In this document: one piece after another, positions 43,991 to 55,364 of the stretch | How the letters are laid out: every line of letters begins with the position of its first letter | How positions within the stretch are numbered: the stretch's first letter is position 1 | Assembly: GCA_036346225.1 (NCBI GenBank) | Contig: JARFIW010000111.1 | Location: 1 to 64,000, forward strand | Direction: 5' to 3' | DNA: 64,000 nucleotides | From: Platerodrilus igneus | Lineage: Eukaryota > Arthropoda > Insecta > Coleoptera > Lycidae | Notes under the pieces: model-generated | Database searches by the model: none | What the model was told of the DNA's origin: nothing | Seen by the model: only the letters and a program-made list of their open reading frames with translations | Made by a program: the position numbers and the translations under genes

Positions 43991-44761
43991 ATGAGACGAC
44001 AATAAATTTGGGTGCATAAGTATAAGTTAATGGTATTCCAGAGGGTGATGGCAACAATTTAAATGCAATGGTTCAAGTGTGTGGATAAACAATATTTCGA
44101 ATGGGCATGTAATAATCCTGAATTGGGGAAAATAATTTTTATTCAAATGGATGGCTTAATGCATGGGAAATATTAGTGGATGCGTCAATTGCAAGAAGGA
44201 AATACACCAGATTAGATTTTTAGTTGTAAGACATTATTTTTCTATATTTTTTATTTGAATATTGAATTTGCTTAATATAAATTAATGTGACGAAGTTCAC
44301 CAAAACAAAAGATTTGAACACGTATAAAGTGTGTGATGATAAGAAGTTTAGAACGCTCCACACTTCTTTTTTTCTTCTTTTATAAAGATAATAGGTTTTT
44401 TTGGTGACTTTGGGTTTGATTAAAAAGGTATATGATTGTGATAAATGAGATTTACAATATTAATTAATTGAAAAGCGTATTACAAATAATTTACAAAACT
44501 GTACATAATATTTGTTTCATTATATAGAATCGAATTAACTGAGTTTTATAAATCCAAATAAATGCTAGTCGAGGTCATAAGATAAAGTTACTGAGAGTGA
44601 TTTGATAATTTAAACAGTTTAAGGAGGAGCTATAAGTTGAATACAAAATTGATAACAAGTAAGGCGGTAACGTATCAAATTTTGTTATTGGTAGACAAGG
44701 TTGGTTCAAGATAAAATCCAGTTAAGTTTCTGGAGGAATTTATAGCAATATTAATAAGACA

Positions 44762-44890
44762 GCCCAACGTCGGAGAAGATAATTACAATCTTGTTTATAC
44801 ATAGCAATAATAATATGGTCGCCCAAACGATGGGGCGCGAATAATTTAGAGGGAGCATAGTAATATTAATGTAACAGCCCAACGTAGGGG
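44762..44890 (+). repeat. Three PBS-like modules at LTR3 end
   Basis: GCCCAACGTCGG (44762), CGCCCAAACGATGGGG (44820) and GCCCAACGTAGGGGCTCG (44877). The spacings are 59 and 56 bp. Each is preceded by a TAGCAATA- or TAGTAATA-type LTR-end remnant. Confidence 0.65.
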
Positions 44891-44915
44891 CTCGATAATT
44901 CCAGTAGTTCATAGC

Positions 44916-44972
<57 letters not shown>

Positions 44973-45109
44973 GTAAAGGAAGTCACAGTGGTAACTTTGA
45001 AAGTACTTACATTTTATAAAAGGTGTCGACCTTGTTATTATTTTAATAATCAAACAAATTTATAACATTATTTTTATTAATGCTCTATAAATCTTCCAAC
45101 CATTTAGAG

Positions 45110-46749
45110 AAAATGTTCGTAAGTTTCCGGACTCGAAATCTATTGCCATTAAACGTCTATTGTCACTAGAGCGTAGTCTCGAAACTAATCCAGACTTGCG
45201 AAATTTGTATGTAGATTTCATGCGTGATTACGAAGCATCTGGTCACATGTCGCTTTTATCGACTCCTCCAGCTGACAATAATGCGTATTTTATTCTACAC
45301 CATGCCGTGTTCAAACTAGAAAATAATAAACCTAAATTGAGAATTGTTTTTGATGCTTCGGGTCGAGCTTCGAATGGTATTTCATTGAATGATACCTTAC
45401 TCACTGGACCTAAGCTCCAGAATGATATTGTAAAAATACTTTTGGCATTTCGTATTCCCTAGTTCGTTTTTGTCTGTGACATAAAACAAATGTACAGACA
45501 AATATTGATATCAGAAACGGATCGTTCTTTTTAATTGATATAATGGCGATGGAATCCTTCAGAACCAATTTCAAACTATCAATTGAACACAATTACATTT
45601 GGAGTTTCATCCGCTCCTTTTCTCGCCATTCGCACTATCTTAAAACTAGCTGCACTAGGAGAAAATAGCTACCCATTGGCTGCTCATGCTTTGAGAAATA
45701 ATTTGTATGTTGATGATGTATTGACTGGGTAGTCCACTCTCCAGGCAACTCATGAACTAAAACGTCAACTCATTGAACTACTACATGCTGGCTGCTTCGA
45801 ACTACGCAAATGGGCTAGCAACAGTCCACTACTGTTAGAAGATATTCCTACTGAGGATCAACAAGTAAAACCAAGTTTAGTAGCAAATGCTCTTAAGTTT
45901 ACCATAAAAGTGCTTGGTCTTCAGTGGCACTCGATACATGATATTTTTTCATTTGAAATGCAGCCTTTAGAAAATCGTCTTTCCAAGCGGATTTTACTTT
46001 CGACAGTTGCTAGGATTTACGATCCTCTAGGATTTATTACACCAGTTACCTTTTCACTCAAACAACTCATTCAACAATTTTGGGTGCTGGGGTTGGATTG
46101 GGATGATCCTCCTCCTGAATCTATTGTCATATTTTGGAAAAAATTTGTTGCTGAATTTTCATATATTGATTCAATTCAAATTCCTCGTTATATCCCTATT
46201 GATGAAGCCTGTAGTATACAACTACATGGTTTTTGTGACGCGTTCGAGAAAGGATATTCGACTATTGCATATTTTCGTTTAGTATTTCCGTCAGGAAAAT
46301 TATCTGTTCACTTTGTTATGGCTAGATCAAAGGTCGCTCCTTTGAAATGTCTTTCTATACCCAAGCTAGAACTATGTGCTACCGTACTTTTGTCTAAATT
46401 AGTTCATTTTGTAACCTTTGAAAAAATCTGTTGTTACACTGATTCTTCTGTCGCTTTGACTTGGATTAAGTCACCTACCTATTGTTTAAAAATGTTTGTA
46501 GCTAACCGTGTTAGTTACATCCAAGAACGTATTTCTCCCGAACATTGGAGTTACATTAGTTCTTCAAACAACCCTTCTGATTGTGCTACCAGAGGTTTAT
46601 TTCCTTCGATATTGCCCGTGCATCCGCTATGGTGGGCAGATCCTGAATTTTTGTCGTTGTCTGAAGAAAATTGGCCTTTGCCAAAATTGTTCGTCCCTTT
46701 TCTGGAAGCATCTTTTGAGGAGAAACGCATTACTTTGATTGTTACTTAA
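45110..46749 (+). pseudogene. BEL/Pao reverse transcriptase and RNase H (BEL3)
   Basis: Plus strand. FRENVRKFPDSKSIAIKRLLSLERSL leads into LRIVFDASGRAS, LNDTLLTGPKLQND, VCDIKQMYRQILI (after a TAG at 45462), ITFGVSSAPFLAIRTI and NNLYVDDVLTG (YVDD box), then a TAG. From about 45730 the frame continues through CFELRKWASNS and the 46749-ending ORF: LSTVARIYDPLGFITP, then RNase H IQLHGFCDAFEKGYSTIAYF, SIPKLELCATVLL and CCYTDSSVALTWI. Three or more nonsense codons make it inactive. Gag and protease are missing; the 5' edge lies about 140 bp right of LTR3. Confidence 0.92.
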
Positions 46750-48200
46750 GAATCAACTTATCAAACGAATTTTCGTCGTTACACAAAATTCAACTTATAG
46801 TAGCATATTGTCTGAGAATCTTTAATGTTAGAAAAGGTACCATCAATTCGCTATTTTTATCGTCGGTGGAGCTTCACACTGCTCTTATGGTTATTGTCAA
46901 GGTGGCCCAATTTAGTTCACTTAAAGTTGAAATCGAAGCCGTTCGTCAAGGTGAGCCTTTGCCTAAACATCTGCAACGTCTAGGCTTATTTCTTGATTCG
47001 AATGACATTTTAAGAGTAGGCGGGACACTGATTCATTCCAGTCTTCCAGATTCCGCAAAACATTCAGCGGTATTACCCAATAAACACCGTATAACAGATT
47101 TGTTGATTAAACAAGTGCACACACAAAATTTACATTCGGGAGTAAACACAACGATGTACTTGCTTCAAGAACGATTTTGGATCATCTCATCTCTTTGCAC
47201 AGTTCGTAGAATACTATCTAAGTGTTATCATTGCTATCGTCTTCGTTCTATTCCTGCCAGTCCAGTTGTGGGTGAATTGCCTTCATTTCGTGTTTCTCAA
47301 GCCAAGGCTTTTAGTTCCGTCGGTATAGATTTTGCCGGCCCATCTACGATTAACATGCATCGTGTAAGAGGCACCAAGACTTGCAAGGCATATCCTTGTG
47401 TGATTGTTTGTTTCGCCACTAAGGTTCTTCATTTGGAAGTCGTATCAGACTTGTCGACTGATGCCTTTATCGCTTGCCTTCGTCGTTTTATTGCTCGTCG
47501 TGGTCGGTGTCAACACATTTTCAGCGACTGCGGCACAAATTTCGTTGGCGCTAGTCGCCAACTTTTAAAGGATTTCCGAGACTGTGCAGAATCGTTAGCC
47601 ATTTCGTGGCATTTTAACCCCCCGTCTACCCCTCACTTCGGAGGTATTTGGGAAAGCGCCGTTAAATCGGTGAAAACTCACTTATTTCGTGTTGTTGGAA
47701 ACCAAGTGCTCACGTACGAGGAGTTTCATACTTTAATCACTCAGATTGAAGCATTGTTGAATTCAAGACCCTTGTGCAGCATAGGTTCGGATCCCAATAA
47801 TCTTTCGTCACTGACACCAGGTCACTTTCTAACTTTAGAACCCTAGACAGCACCTCCGGACCCAGACTTGTCTCATTTGAAAATCTCTAGGCTCTCTCGT
47901 TGGCAGTTGATTCAAGCTATGCATCAAAGTTTTTGGGTTTGATGGTACAATGAGTATATGCACCAATTGTATCAACGTCGTCGGTGGTACAAGTCCAAGA
48001 GACTCGACGGCGTTGACATTGGTACTTTGGTGCTCATCAAAGAAGAGGGTGTTCCTCCTTTAAATTGGAAACTCGCCAGAATTATAGAGCTTCATCCTTG
48101 AAGCGATGGGGTACCTCGTGTAGCCACCGTAAAAACTTCACGAGGCAATTTGAAAAGACCAATGGTCAAACTATGCCCATTGCCGTCTCAATAATAAGTA
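46750..48200 (+). pseudogene. BEL/Pao integrase (BEL3)
   Basis: The 326-residue frame 46866-47846 holds the zinc-binding region (HTQNLHSGVNTTMYLLQERFWI, CYHCYRLR), then the core: Asp in SVGIDFAGPST, Asp in IFSDCGTNFVGA and Glu in QIEALLNSRPLC. WHFNPPSTPHFGGIWESAVK is typical of the family. A TAG follows LEP, then codons continue (SRLSRWQLIQAMHQSFW, a stop, WYNEYMHQLYQRRRW, VLIKEEGVPPLNWKLARI) to about 48190. These are the C-terminal domain. Strongly similar in layout to BEL1, but a different lineage. Confidence 0.93.
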
Positions 48201-48330
48201 TTAATTATTTTAGTGTCCTTTATTATAGTTTCGTAAGCATTATTATATTCATTTAGTTCTACATATATACAAGACTCGGTCAAAGTTAAAATTTTCGTGT
48301 TAAGTTTAAAAAAAATAGCCCAAAGCTATT

Positions 48331-48612
48331 TTGGTGGGCAGAATGTTTCGTATTGATTAAAATTCAAACTATAGTGAAATAAAATTGTGCAGTGCGCTTG
48401 CGCCTCTTATAGTAAAAGGCGTACGTTTATCACTCTTCATTCGACCTAATACCGGAACGGTTGCGCGGGACAAGCTATGCAAACAATAAAGTATAGTGCT
48501 TGTAACAGTGCATTCAACTGACTCCCCCGGGGGCATTGCAGCAACATTGAAGAGGACCACACGCCAAAGACAATATTGGTGAGTGAATTTATCGCTTCTG
48601 TTTATTTTTACA
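48331..48612 (+). mobile_element. BEL3 polypurine tract and probable 3' LTR
   Basis: GGTGGGCAGA (48331) is a short polypurine tract like those of BEL elements. TGTTTCGTATTGATT at 48343 then opens the LTR. AATAAA at about 48378 and 48487 are polyadenylation candidates. The right end is uncertain, near TTTTTACA at 48605-48612. No second copy is present to confirm it. Confidence 0.55.
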
Positions 48613-48843
48613 TGCATACAATTTTCGCATTTAAAGCTCGCGTTTTGTTATACTTTCGCAATACAGTCCACAAAAACTAATAAGACGCGCCAGCAAATTA
48701 TTCAAGTTAATTAAATACAATGATGTTACCGAAATCGCATCAAATAAAAGATTATTACCACATGTTATTACTTGGCTTACATGTGAAACTTATCCAATAT
48801 ACCAAGTTTTAATGATCACCTAAATCCAAGATTATTATTACCC

Positions 48844-48887
<44 letters not shown>
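48844..48887. repeat. (TA)n microsatellite
   Basis: About 20 TA units, not next to a recognised LTR. The following 230 bases are unique, relatively GC-rich sequence without an ORF. Confidence 0.9.
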
Positions 48888-48890
<3 letters not shown>

Positions 48891-49131
48891 TCTGAATGGA
48901 TCTGCACACTGAAGAAGTTCTAGATTACTAGAACGGGAAGAACGGCTTCAGAGCTACAGTGATCTAAAGAGCCGAACTACTGGGTTAACCAAATTAGTGG
49001 GGTTTTTAGTGTGGAACCAGACTAAGACAGGTCCTCGAAAGAGGGCAGCGGTTTTTTCGGTATTTAGACTGTCAAAGACCATAGGAGTTAGTATGGCATT
49101 TTAAGACACATTACTGCGATGTAGAAGGCAA

Positions 49132-49429
49132 GGCGGCTCCGTGGCGTAGTGGTATGTGTGTGACTACTACGCCCAAGGTCCCGGGTTCGAATCCCGACAC
49201 GGTCCGCTTGAACAATGTTAGGCGAGCATTTATCACAAAATACACCCTCGTTCGGATGAGAGGTAAATGGAGGTCCCTGTGTGAGTGTTGTCACGCACGT
49301 TAAAGATCCCTACCTTGCTTTGAACAGCAAGGGTTCGTCAAAATTCCAAATTTTCCAGGTAAAAAAAAAACTCGCTTCCTGGCCAATGTAGTACCTTCGG
49401 GTGGAGCATTGGAAAAAAGTTACATGTAA
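49132..49429 (+). mobile_element. SINE2 copy 3 (complete, with target-site duplication)
   Basis: tRNA-like head GGCGGCTCCGTGGCGTAGTGG (A-box) and GGTTCGAATCCC (B-box), then a body with ACGTTAAAGATCCC, an A-run and the hairpin with UUCG loop (49384-49413). It is bracketed by GATGTAGAAGGCAA at 49118-49131 and 49430-49443. The A-box region also pairs with downstream ACTACGCC (a stem not in normal tRNAs). The tail is AAAAAAGTTACATGTAA. Confidence 0.95.
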
Positions 49430-49554
49430 GATGTAGAAGGCAACGGATACAGCGTCCTCAAATTGTTATTAAAGATGATGGTATCTTCTAAGATAAAAAA
49501 TTCTGGAGTTAAAATAGTCACCCGTTTGGATCTCCGGTAGGGGACTACTACTAT

Positions 49555-50680
49555 GTGATCGGAAAGTGTAAAGAAAGAGTCGTGAACATTCTGCGAGTCG
49601 GAGCGTGGAATGTCAGAAGTATGAAGCAAGTAGGTACGCTAGATAACTTGAAAATTGAAATTGCTAGGTTAGCACTAGACATAGTAAGGATCAGCGAAGT
49701 TCGCTGGCTAGAAGCCGCAGATTTTTGGAGTGGAGACTTTTATGGTAATTCATACAGGATCAGAGGAAGAAAATTCGGGTGTAAGGATAGTTATGAGAAA
49801 AAAGATAAGACGATGTGTAGAAAACTACCTACAAAAGAACGAAAGGGTACTCATGGTTAGATTAGAATCTAAACCGATAAATACAGTAATAATACAAGTA
49901 TACATGCCCACCTCTTGCTACAGCGAGGAAAAGGTAGAAGCGATTTACAAAGATATCGAAGACATACTAAGATACGTAAAAGGACATGAAAATTTAATAA
50001 TTACGGGGGTTTTAAAGCAGTGGTAGGGGAGGGTAGGGAAGGAACGGTAATAAGTTTATTTGGTTTAGGCACGAGAAACGACATGGAAAATAGGCTTGTA
50101 GAATTTTGCGACAAGAACAATTTAATAATCACAAAAACATTATTTCAACATCATGCTAGAAGACGACATACTTTGAAGATGCCAGGAGATATAGGATATA
50201 GATTACATTCTTGTTAAACAACGGTTAGGAAATCAAGTAAAAGACTGTGGAAACTACCCACAAGCAGATATAGGCACTGACCACAACATCGTAATTATGA
50301 AGACTGCTTTTAAATTAAAAAATTTGAAAGATATCGGAAAAATTTCTAATACTAAGTGGAAATAGAATAGAATAACATTAAATCCAGCATATATATGGCG
50401 GCCAGAGATATTTTGGGGTATACACAAAAAGAAAATTAGTAACCATTGATAACAAAGCATATCCTGAATTTAATAAAAGAAAGACGAAAATACAAAAATA
50501 GATCAGACAAAACAGGAATCCAAATGCAAGAAAGCTAAAGAACAATGGATTGATGAATAGTGCAAAGAGGTACAAACTAAGATGGAAATAGAAAAGACAG
50601 ACGAAGCATACAAATTAATTAGAATGAATTTTAGGGATATAAAACCATATAGCAAAAATATAAGGGATGCAGTATAATCT
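49555..50680 (+). pseudogene. RTE-like LINE endonuclease fragment
   Basis: APE-type endonuclease in three frames. VNILRVGAWNVRSMKQVGT carries the conserved Asn, DIVRISEVRW the Glu, then after a frameshift NYLQKNERVLMVRLESKPINTVIIQVYMP. A broken DFN site follows near 50010, then LFGLGTRNDMENRLVEFC, and YPQADIGTDHNIVIMKTAF with the terminal Asp-His. It fades before RT begins (about 50680). An APE domain of this type ('craniofacial development protein 2-like' in annotations) is typical of RTE/CR1-like LINEs. The 3' part including RT is missing. Confidence 0.88.
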
Positions 50681-50798
50681 GAGACCTACGATCAGAGTGG
50701 TTGCATTCAATTATATAGATGACGTTTATTATTATATTTATCCTTTTTACTATAGGAAAATTAAGCAATAAAGTAGCATAACAATATTAAAGCCGTGT

Positions 50799-50804
50799 TT
50801 TATT
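50799..50804 (-). terminator. Polyadenylation signal of the PDI fragment
   Basis: AATAAA on the minus strand, 141 bp past the stop codon. No A-run follows it (no T-run on the plus strand at 50760-50790), so there is no clear retrocopy tail. Confidence 0.5.
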
Positions 50805-50944
50805 CAATGTTCATAACTACAACGATGAGTTATGGTAAACTTTAGCGATATATAGTTTTCGATGCTTCTAGATAATTTAGTATACAGAAATGTGAAAACA
50901 ATTAATCTGAAAAGAAAACGAACAAAAATATGTCAGTACTACAA

Positions 50945-52123
50945 TTACAATTCATCTCGCCGTGCAGTATCATCATCTTCAGTCTCTTTTTCAACTGGCT
51001 CTTCTGCTGCACCATCCTCAACACCACCTGACTCTACAAACTTAGATAACCCTTCAAAAGTCCTAGGACCATTGTAATCAATAACTTTGTTGTCTTCTTT
51101 CTTGTATAGTTTAATTGTAGGGAAGCTTGTAATACGAGTATGTTCAAGTTCATTTGCTGTGGAATCAATTTTAGCCATAACAACATCAACATTACTTTCA
51201 AAATGCTCTGCAACTTTTTCATAAATAAGGACCAACTGTTTACAATGACCACACCATGGAGCATAAAATTCTACAAGGACGTCCTTGGATTTATCTAATA
51301 CAACTTCATCGAAATTGCTTGCAACAAGAACACGCACGGGTTGTTTATTCCAATCTTCAGGAAGTTCTTGACTTAATAAATGTTGTTTAAGCTCACCTTT
51401 TAAGAACTTATCTACAAATGTAGTTATGCTTTCAGCATCAAGTTCGGACGATTCAGGTTTGAATTTTGACATTTCTTCCTCAAGTTTAATAATACGTGCA
51501 GTGGAAACCTCTTCTTTTTTAATTCCAAAGAATTCTAAAATTCGCTGGTGGTCTTCCTCCTCTACATCGATTCTAACAAACAAAATTTTAGATTTGTAAG
51601 GTTTGGCGACAGAACGAGCAGCAGATACAATAGCACTGGTTTTGTCATCACTTTTAGATACAAAGATAAGTAAATGGCTCTTAATTTCACCTCCAAAGAT
51701 CTTAGGTGCCGTTTTATGATTGAATTCTACGAGGTTTGGTAGCGACTCTGATGTAACAAAACTTTTGATGTTCTGTTCAGTATGTTCACCTTCAAAAATG
51801 GATTTTCCTTCGTCGAACTGTTTAAATAAGACAATAGAACCACATGTGGCTTTATATTCCTTGTAAATTCCTTCGTCAGAAGTGATTCCGAACTGATAAT
51901 CATCGACAGCATTAGCAACAGATAAATAAGCTTTAGCTTTATCTGAAGTTTGATCTGAGAAGAAACCAACAACTGCAACTTTATTTTCTTCAATAAATTG
52001 TTTAGCTTCCTCGACTGCCTTAAGCTCTTTAGCTGCAGGACCAGTTTTCTTTTCAAGCCAAGCTACTATTTGGGCAGCATCACGTACTCCTGAATAATCA
52101 ATAGGCTGTCCATTTATAAAGAA
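50945..52123 (-). CDS. Protein disulfide isomerase, C-terminal three quarters (5'-truncated, no introns)
   Basis: An open minus-strand frame of about 392 codons, 52123-50948. It begins at [12 protein letters not shown] (end of the first thioredoxin domain), then domain b (KFVAVVGFF-like, [13 protein letters not shown]), b' ([32 protein letters not shown]) and a' with [16 protein letters not shown], the CGHC redox site. SFPTIKLY follows with the cis-Pro. It ends in an acidic tail and ARRDEL, an ER-retention signal. The family is about 490-510 residues, so the signal peptide and the first CGHC domain are missing. No intron interrupts 1.18 kb. Unusual changes at conserved sites (LVL where LAP is usual after CGHCKQ, VST for VPT) fit relaxed selection. 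It is either the last exon of a host gene or a truncated retrocopy. Confidence 0.88.
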   Translation of the reverse strand, partial: FFINGQPIDYSGVRDAAQIVAWLEKKTGPAAKELKAVEEAKQFIEENKVAVVGFFSDQTSDKAKAYLSVANAVDDYQFGITSDEGIYKEYKATCGSIVLFKQFDEGKSIFEGEHTEQNIKSFVTSESLPNLVEFNHKTAPKIFGGEIKSHLLIFVSKSDDKTSAIVSAARSVAKPYKSKILFVRIDVEEEDHQRILEFFGIKKEEVSTARIIKLEEEMSKFKPESSELDAESITTFVDKFLKGELKQHLLSQELPEDWNKQPVRVLVASNFDEVVLDKSKDVLVEFYAPWCGHCKQLVLIYEKVAEHFESNVDVVMAKIDSTANELEHTRITSFPTIKLYKKEDNKVIDYNGPRTFEGLSKFVESGGVEDGAAEEPVEKETEDDDTARRDEL

Positions 52124-52229
52124 TTAAGTTAATAAGTTTTGAAGATTCAACTGAAGCAGATAATCGAAATGCTAACTGTACAAGTAGCTTAACTACTTCC
52201 ACTGATTACCGTAACATAAAATTTGGAGC

Positions 52230-52810
52230 TCAACTGGGAAGGAGGGGGGCACGTAGGGTTGTATTTTGTTTATAAACACTAGTACTTCATTTGAACGATT
52301 AGTTGAAATTCTTTCTTCAACTTCTACTCGTCAGGTCACAAGCTTCAATTACGACCAACTTGGTCATGTGTCGACACGTTGTAGTCGTCGTCAATTACTT
52401 CAATGTCATGGTTGTGGGTATAAGGGAGTTGACGCAACTGTCCGAACTGTCATCTTACTACCAATTGGCACCAAATTTTTTCTCTCTTTAGTTGTACGTC
52501 CTTTTCTGTACCTCATACTGGTCGTCCTACTATCACCACAACATACCCTTTTCAAAACATATCGTTATTTTCTATGGCTACTACTCGCCGAACAACCCTT
52601 AATACAAACCAAATTTCTTTTGCCCTTAGCTCATAGACTAATGATCAAACTTGTCCTATGTCTTCATTTTCACCTCAGTCGTTGTCAGCTTAATGATTGG
52701 AATCAATAATTCAAAATAGTAACTTACAGATAGTAACTAAACAGGTTGTTCCTGCTACGTTACATAATACAGCTAAACAAATTCCTGTCGTGTCTGCAAT
52801 AACAGATGCA
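52230..52810 (+). pseudogene. gag remnant with damaged zinc knuckles
   Basis: The frame 52266-52709 carries SFNYDQLGHVSTRCSR and QCHGCGYKGVDATVRT, the pattern of two CCHC knuckles with the first Cys changed to Ser and later positions lost. It resembles the gypsy2 knuckles (CWNCKKSGH, CYGCG). Upstream GTTGAAATTCTTTCTTC may be part of it. No protease or RT follows; SINE1 starts at about 52860. Confidence 0.6.
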
Positions 52811-52861
52811 TAGATACGCACTGATTGAGTGTAAAAATATTGGACAAGAATTGTTTTACCA

Positions 52862-53152
52862 GTATAAAAATAGAAGGCACAGGGCATTTGACAATGTTAG
52901 ATATGATTGACAAAAATGCTAAACGTAATTGTAAGTTAGGTTTATATATAGTTGTTTACACGATTTATATTTGTAAATTTCCCAATTATAGACATCGGTC
53001 TCGGTGGCGTAATTGGAAAACGCATAGTCGCGGCAAGACTGAGATGCAGGTTCAAATCCTGTCCAAGATCTTATATTTTCCTTCTTTCAATTACTAGCTT
53101 GCTTTGAAACGTTTATTAAAAGTCTAAGTTATTATTTCATCTTATTAATTGT
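52862..53152 (+). mobile_element. SINE1 copy c (tRNA-derived)
   Basis: Head TTGACAATGTTAGATATGATTG, tRNA-like part at 52997 with GGTCTCGGTGGCGTAATTGG and GGTTCAAATCC, body AATTACTAGCTT, and tail GTTATTATTTCATCTTATTAATTG. It lies next to LTR1 copy C. The frame 52825-53097 is a read-through. Confidence 0.88.
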
Positions 53153-53159
53153 TATATAT

Positions 53160-55225
53160 ATGTTACTCATATTTAGACCAGGGTAGAAAATTAATTAATT
53201 ACATCAAATAATTTTAATCACCGTGTATAAGGAAGCTTTGGGAAAAAGTACGCGTAATTAAATGCAAATGTAAAGATTTAAATCATTCAATTAGAATGTA
53301 GGGTTTGTATAGAATTTTATTAGATAATACGCGTTATTAAAACCGTTGAGCATAAAAATTTATTCGTTTCATTAAAAATACAGGATTTAAATTATTCACT
53401 AGACGCTTTCTATAAATGGAAATTACGTGCGAAATTTATATTAATTAATTAAATTTTTAAGTAACGAGTATTAAAGAAAGTGTACAAATAATAATTAATA
53501 TTTAATTAGTGTTCGCTAAAAATTAAAGGGTAGAAGTCAATGCCATTTATTATTATTTTAATTGGAGTTAATTGAACCATTAGTAATACATAATATGCAT
53601 AAAAGCTTTCAAAAACCCAATAATACCAAATATGAGACGCGTTGCTAGCATACAAATCTATCAAGAAAGTTAAAATACGTGGAATATCCAAATCGTAGAA
53701 GTATTACGATTGAACACCTGCGTATGTTTAAATGTCAAAGTTCTAATAAATTTTAATAGATAAACATGCAGATTCTACGTATATTGGAAACGGTCGGATG
53801 CTTTAGCACGAAATACAAAACAGCGTTTATTTAAAAGTCACGTCGCGAGTCCACGTGGATTCAAATAGCCCATAATAAAGAATATCGATTAATAAGTTGT
53901 TCTCGGACGTGTTTGCGAGCCGTGTAAAAATTTCTTAGATTTTCAACTGGCGCGAGTGCAATTTTTGTAGAATCGCGTGCCGAGCTGTCGAAAAGGGAAC
54001 AGAGAATGCGAAATTCTGAAAATTGTCGTTGTGGGGACAAATCCGAAGTGCAGGCGAGCTATTATATAAACCCGTGTTTATAGGAGTTTCGCTCTTTTAG
54101 ATTTTCGATTTTTATTCAATACTTTAAACAGTTTGCTCTTTATTTTTTTTTGCTGTTATACCATACTTCAAGCATAATACGTGCTACGATACAAGTTATT
54201 ATGCTTTAGTGCACTTACAGAAGATAGATAAGGTAATAAAGTCTAGTTATATTTGCGGGTATTACTGTACCAATTATCTAAATTAGTAGCAATAAATAAA
54301 TACATTTAAGTATGCAACTTGGTATAGCGTGAACGAATTATGAATTTCTTTGCTATTTTGTTCGGGAGTGAGTAATCAAATGTTATTAGTAAACGTGATT
54401 GGACCTACAAACAAGATTTAGATATACATAGATGCGTTCCTGAGAAGCCCTGAAACTTTTTAAACGAATGGTGTTGTAGAAAAATTTTAAAAGGCGACCA
54501 GGAAACCTAGGACGTAAACATAACCCAGCTGGAATGGTGGGGTTAGCAAGGACGATGTACAATGGAGCCCCGAGTGCATTAACCTTCGGGTAAATTATGC
54601 ATTTTGTTCGATCTTAGATGTTTTGGTGTGTGTCGAATATCTTTATAATTTGTTTGATAAAAAATGGACAGTAGTGAATTTGTATAAACAACAAATTTTG
54701 AATTTTAAGGTAAAATTTTCTTGTTTAAGTAGAAAGGAGTATTTAGCAGTTTATGTTTTGATTATGATGAAAATTTGAGTCTGTCTTTGAGCTCAATTAG
54801 ACTAACCTGTTTAATTAACGTAAAGGGGTGGAAGATGCTCCCTTTTATTCAGACCTAGGTCTGCACATATTGTAACTTAATTAGTATGCCTCCTACCAGG
54901 ACTTTAATTCTGGATGCATATTAAAATGATGACAAATTTAAACTTGAAATTTTATGATACTGATATTTATGCTGAAATTTAATTTTGAAATTTTAATGTA
55001 TTATGAATATTGATGTAAATAGAGTTAACGTTGATGTTTGTGGTAGGAATGTGTTTGTTTTTTTTTTGAATGAGGATGAAAGTTTTAACTAGGTGAGCAG
55101 CCGAGGAGGAAAGAGTAAAGAGGCGATTATCAGAAGAGAGTCAACAGGGCGAGAATCACAGCAAATCTTGGTGTCCAATTCGAGAGGCTCGAATATTTTT
55201 TTTTACTCTGGTGAGGCTTTTTGTT
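53160..55225 (+). mobile_element. LTR1 copy C (left arm of palindrome), plus
   Basis: Starts TGTTACTCATATTTAGACC, the best preserved 5' end of LTR1 (with TG). Ends near GGTTTCACAGCA (55227-55238). Modules follow at 55169-55193 and 55244-55267. It shares about 2 kb with copy D in opposite orientation 130 bp away. It carries extra sequence (53230-53400) missing from copy B. Confidence 0.8.
54063..54070 (+). promoter_or_regulatory. TATA box of LTR1 copy C
   Basis: TTATATAAACCCGTG, same as copy B. Confidence 0.5.
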
Positions 55226-55243
55226 GGTTTCACAGCATTATCT

Positions 55244-55267
55244 TGACGGCCCAACGCTGGGGCTCGA
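55244..55267 (+). promoter_or_regulatory. PBS-like module at LTR1 copy C end
   Basis: TGACGGCCCAACGCTGGGGC then TCGA, a close match to the tRNA-Lys PBS, 75 bp past the weaker module at 55169. It marks the centre region of the palindrome. Confidence 0.65.
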
Positions 55268-55364
55268 TTTGAAAACCTTAGTTCATGAATTTTGGAGGTA
55301 CCACACCTCTCATATCTGCAGGTACTGGCCCTTTCTAAAAAAAAAACATTCGAGCGTCAAGAAT

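Larger units (their letters stand above)
43149..44917 (+). mobile_element. LTR3 (about 1.8 kb), flanked by (TA)n
   Basis: Its boundaries are (TA)n tracts on both sides (42877-43148 and 44918-44966). Near its right end three PBS-like modules occur. It has no second copy in the window, so LTR status rests on architecture shared with LTR1 and LTR2. It contains a 90-bp tandem repeat at 43742-43990. Confidence 0.6.

Noticed and set aside
49134..49206. Possible functional tRNA gene
   Set aside because: A and B boxes are good, but the anticodon arm does not fold normally and a SINE body and tail follow with target-site duplications.
50750..50800. Poly-A tail of a PDI retrocopy
   Set aside because: No T-run is present on the plus strand after the AATAAA position, so a processed-pseudogene origin is not proven.
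51727..52056. 109-codon Lys/Leu-rich frame on the minus strand
   Set aside because: A shifted frame of the PDI coding sequence, which is open in the correct frame through this stretch.
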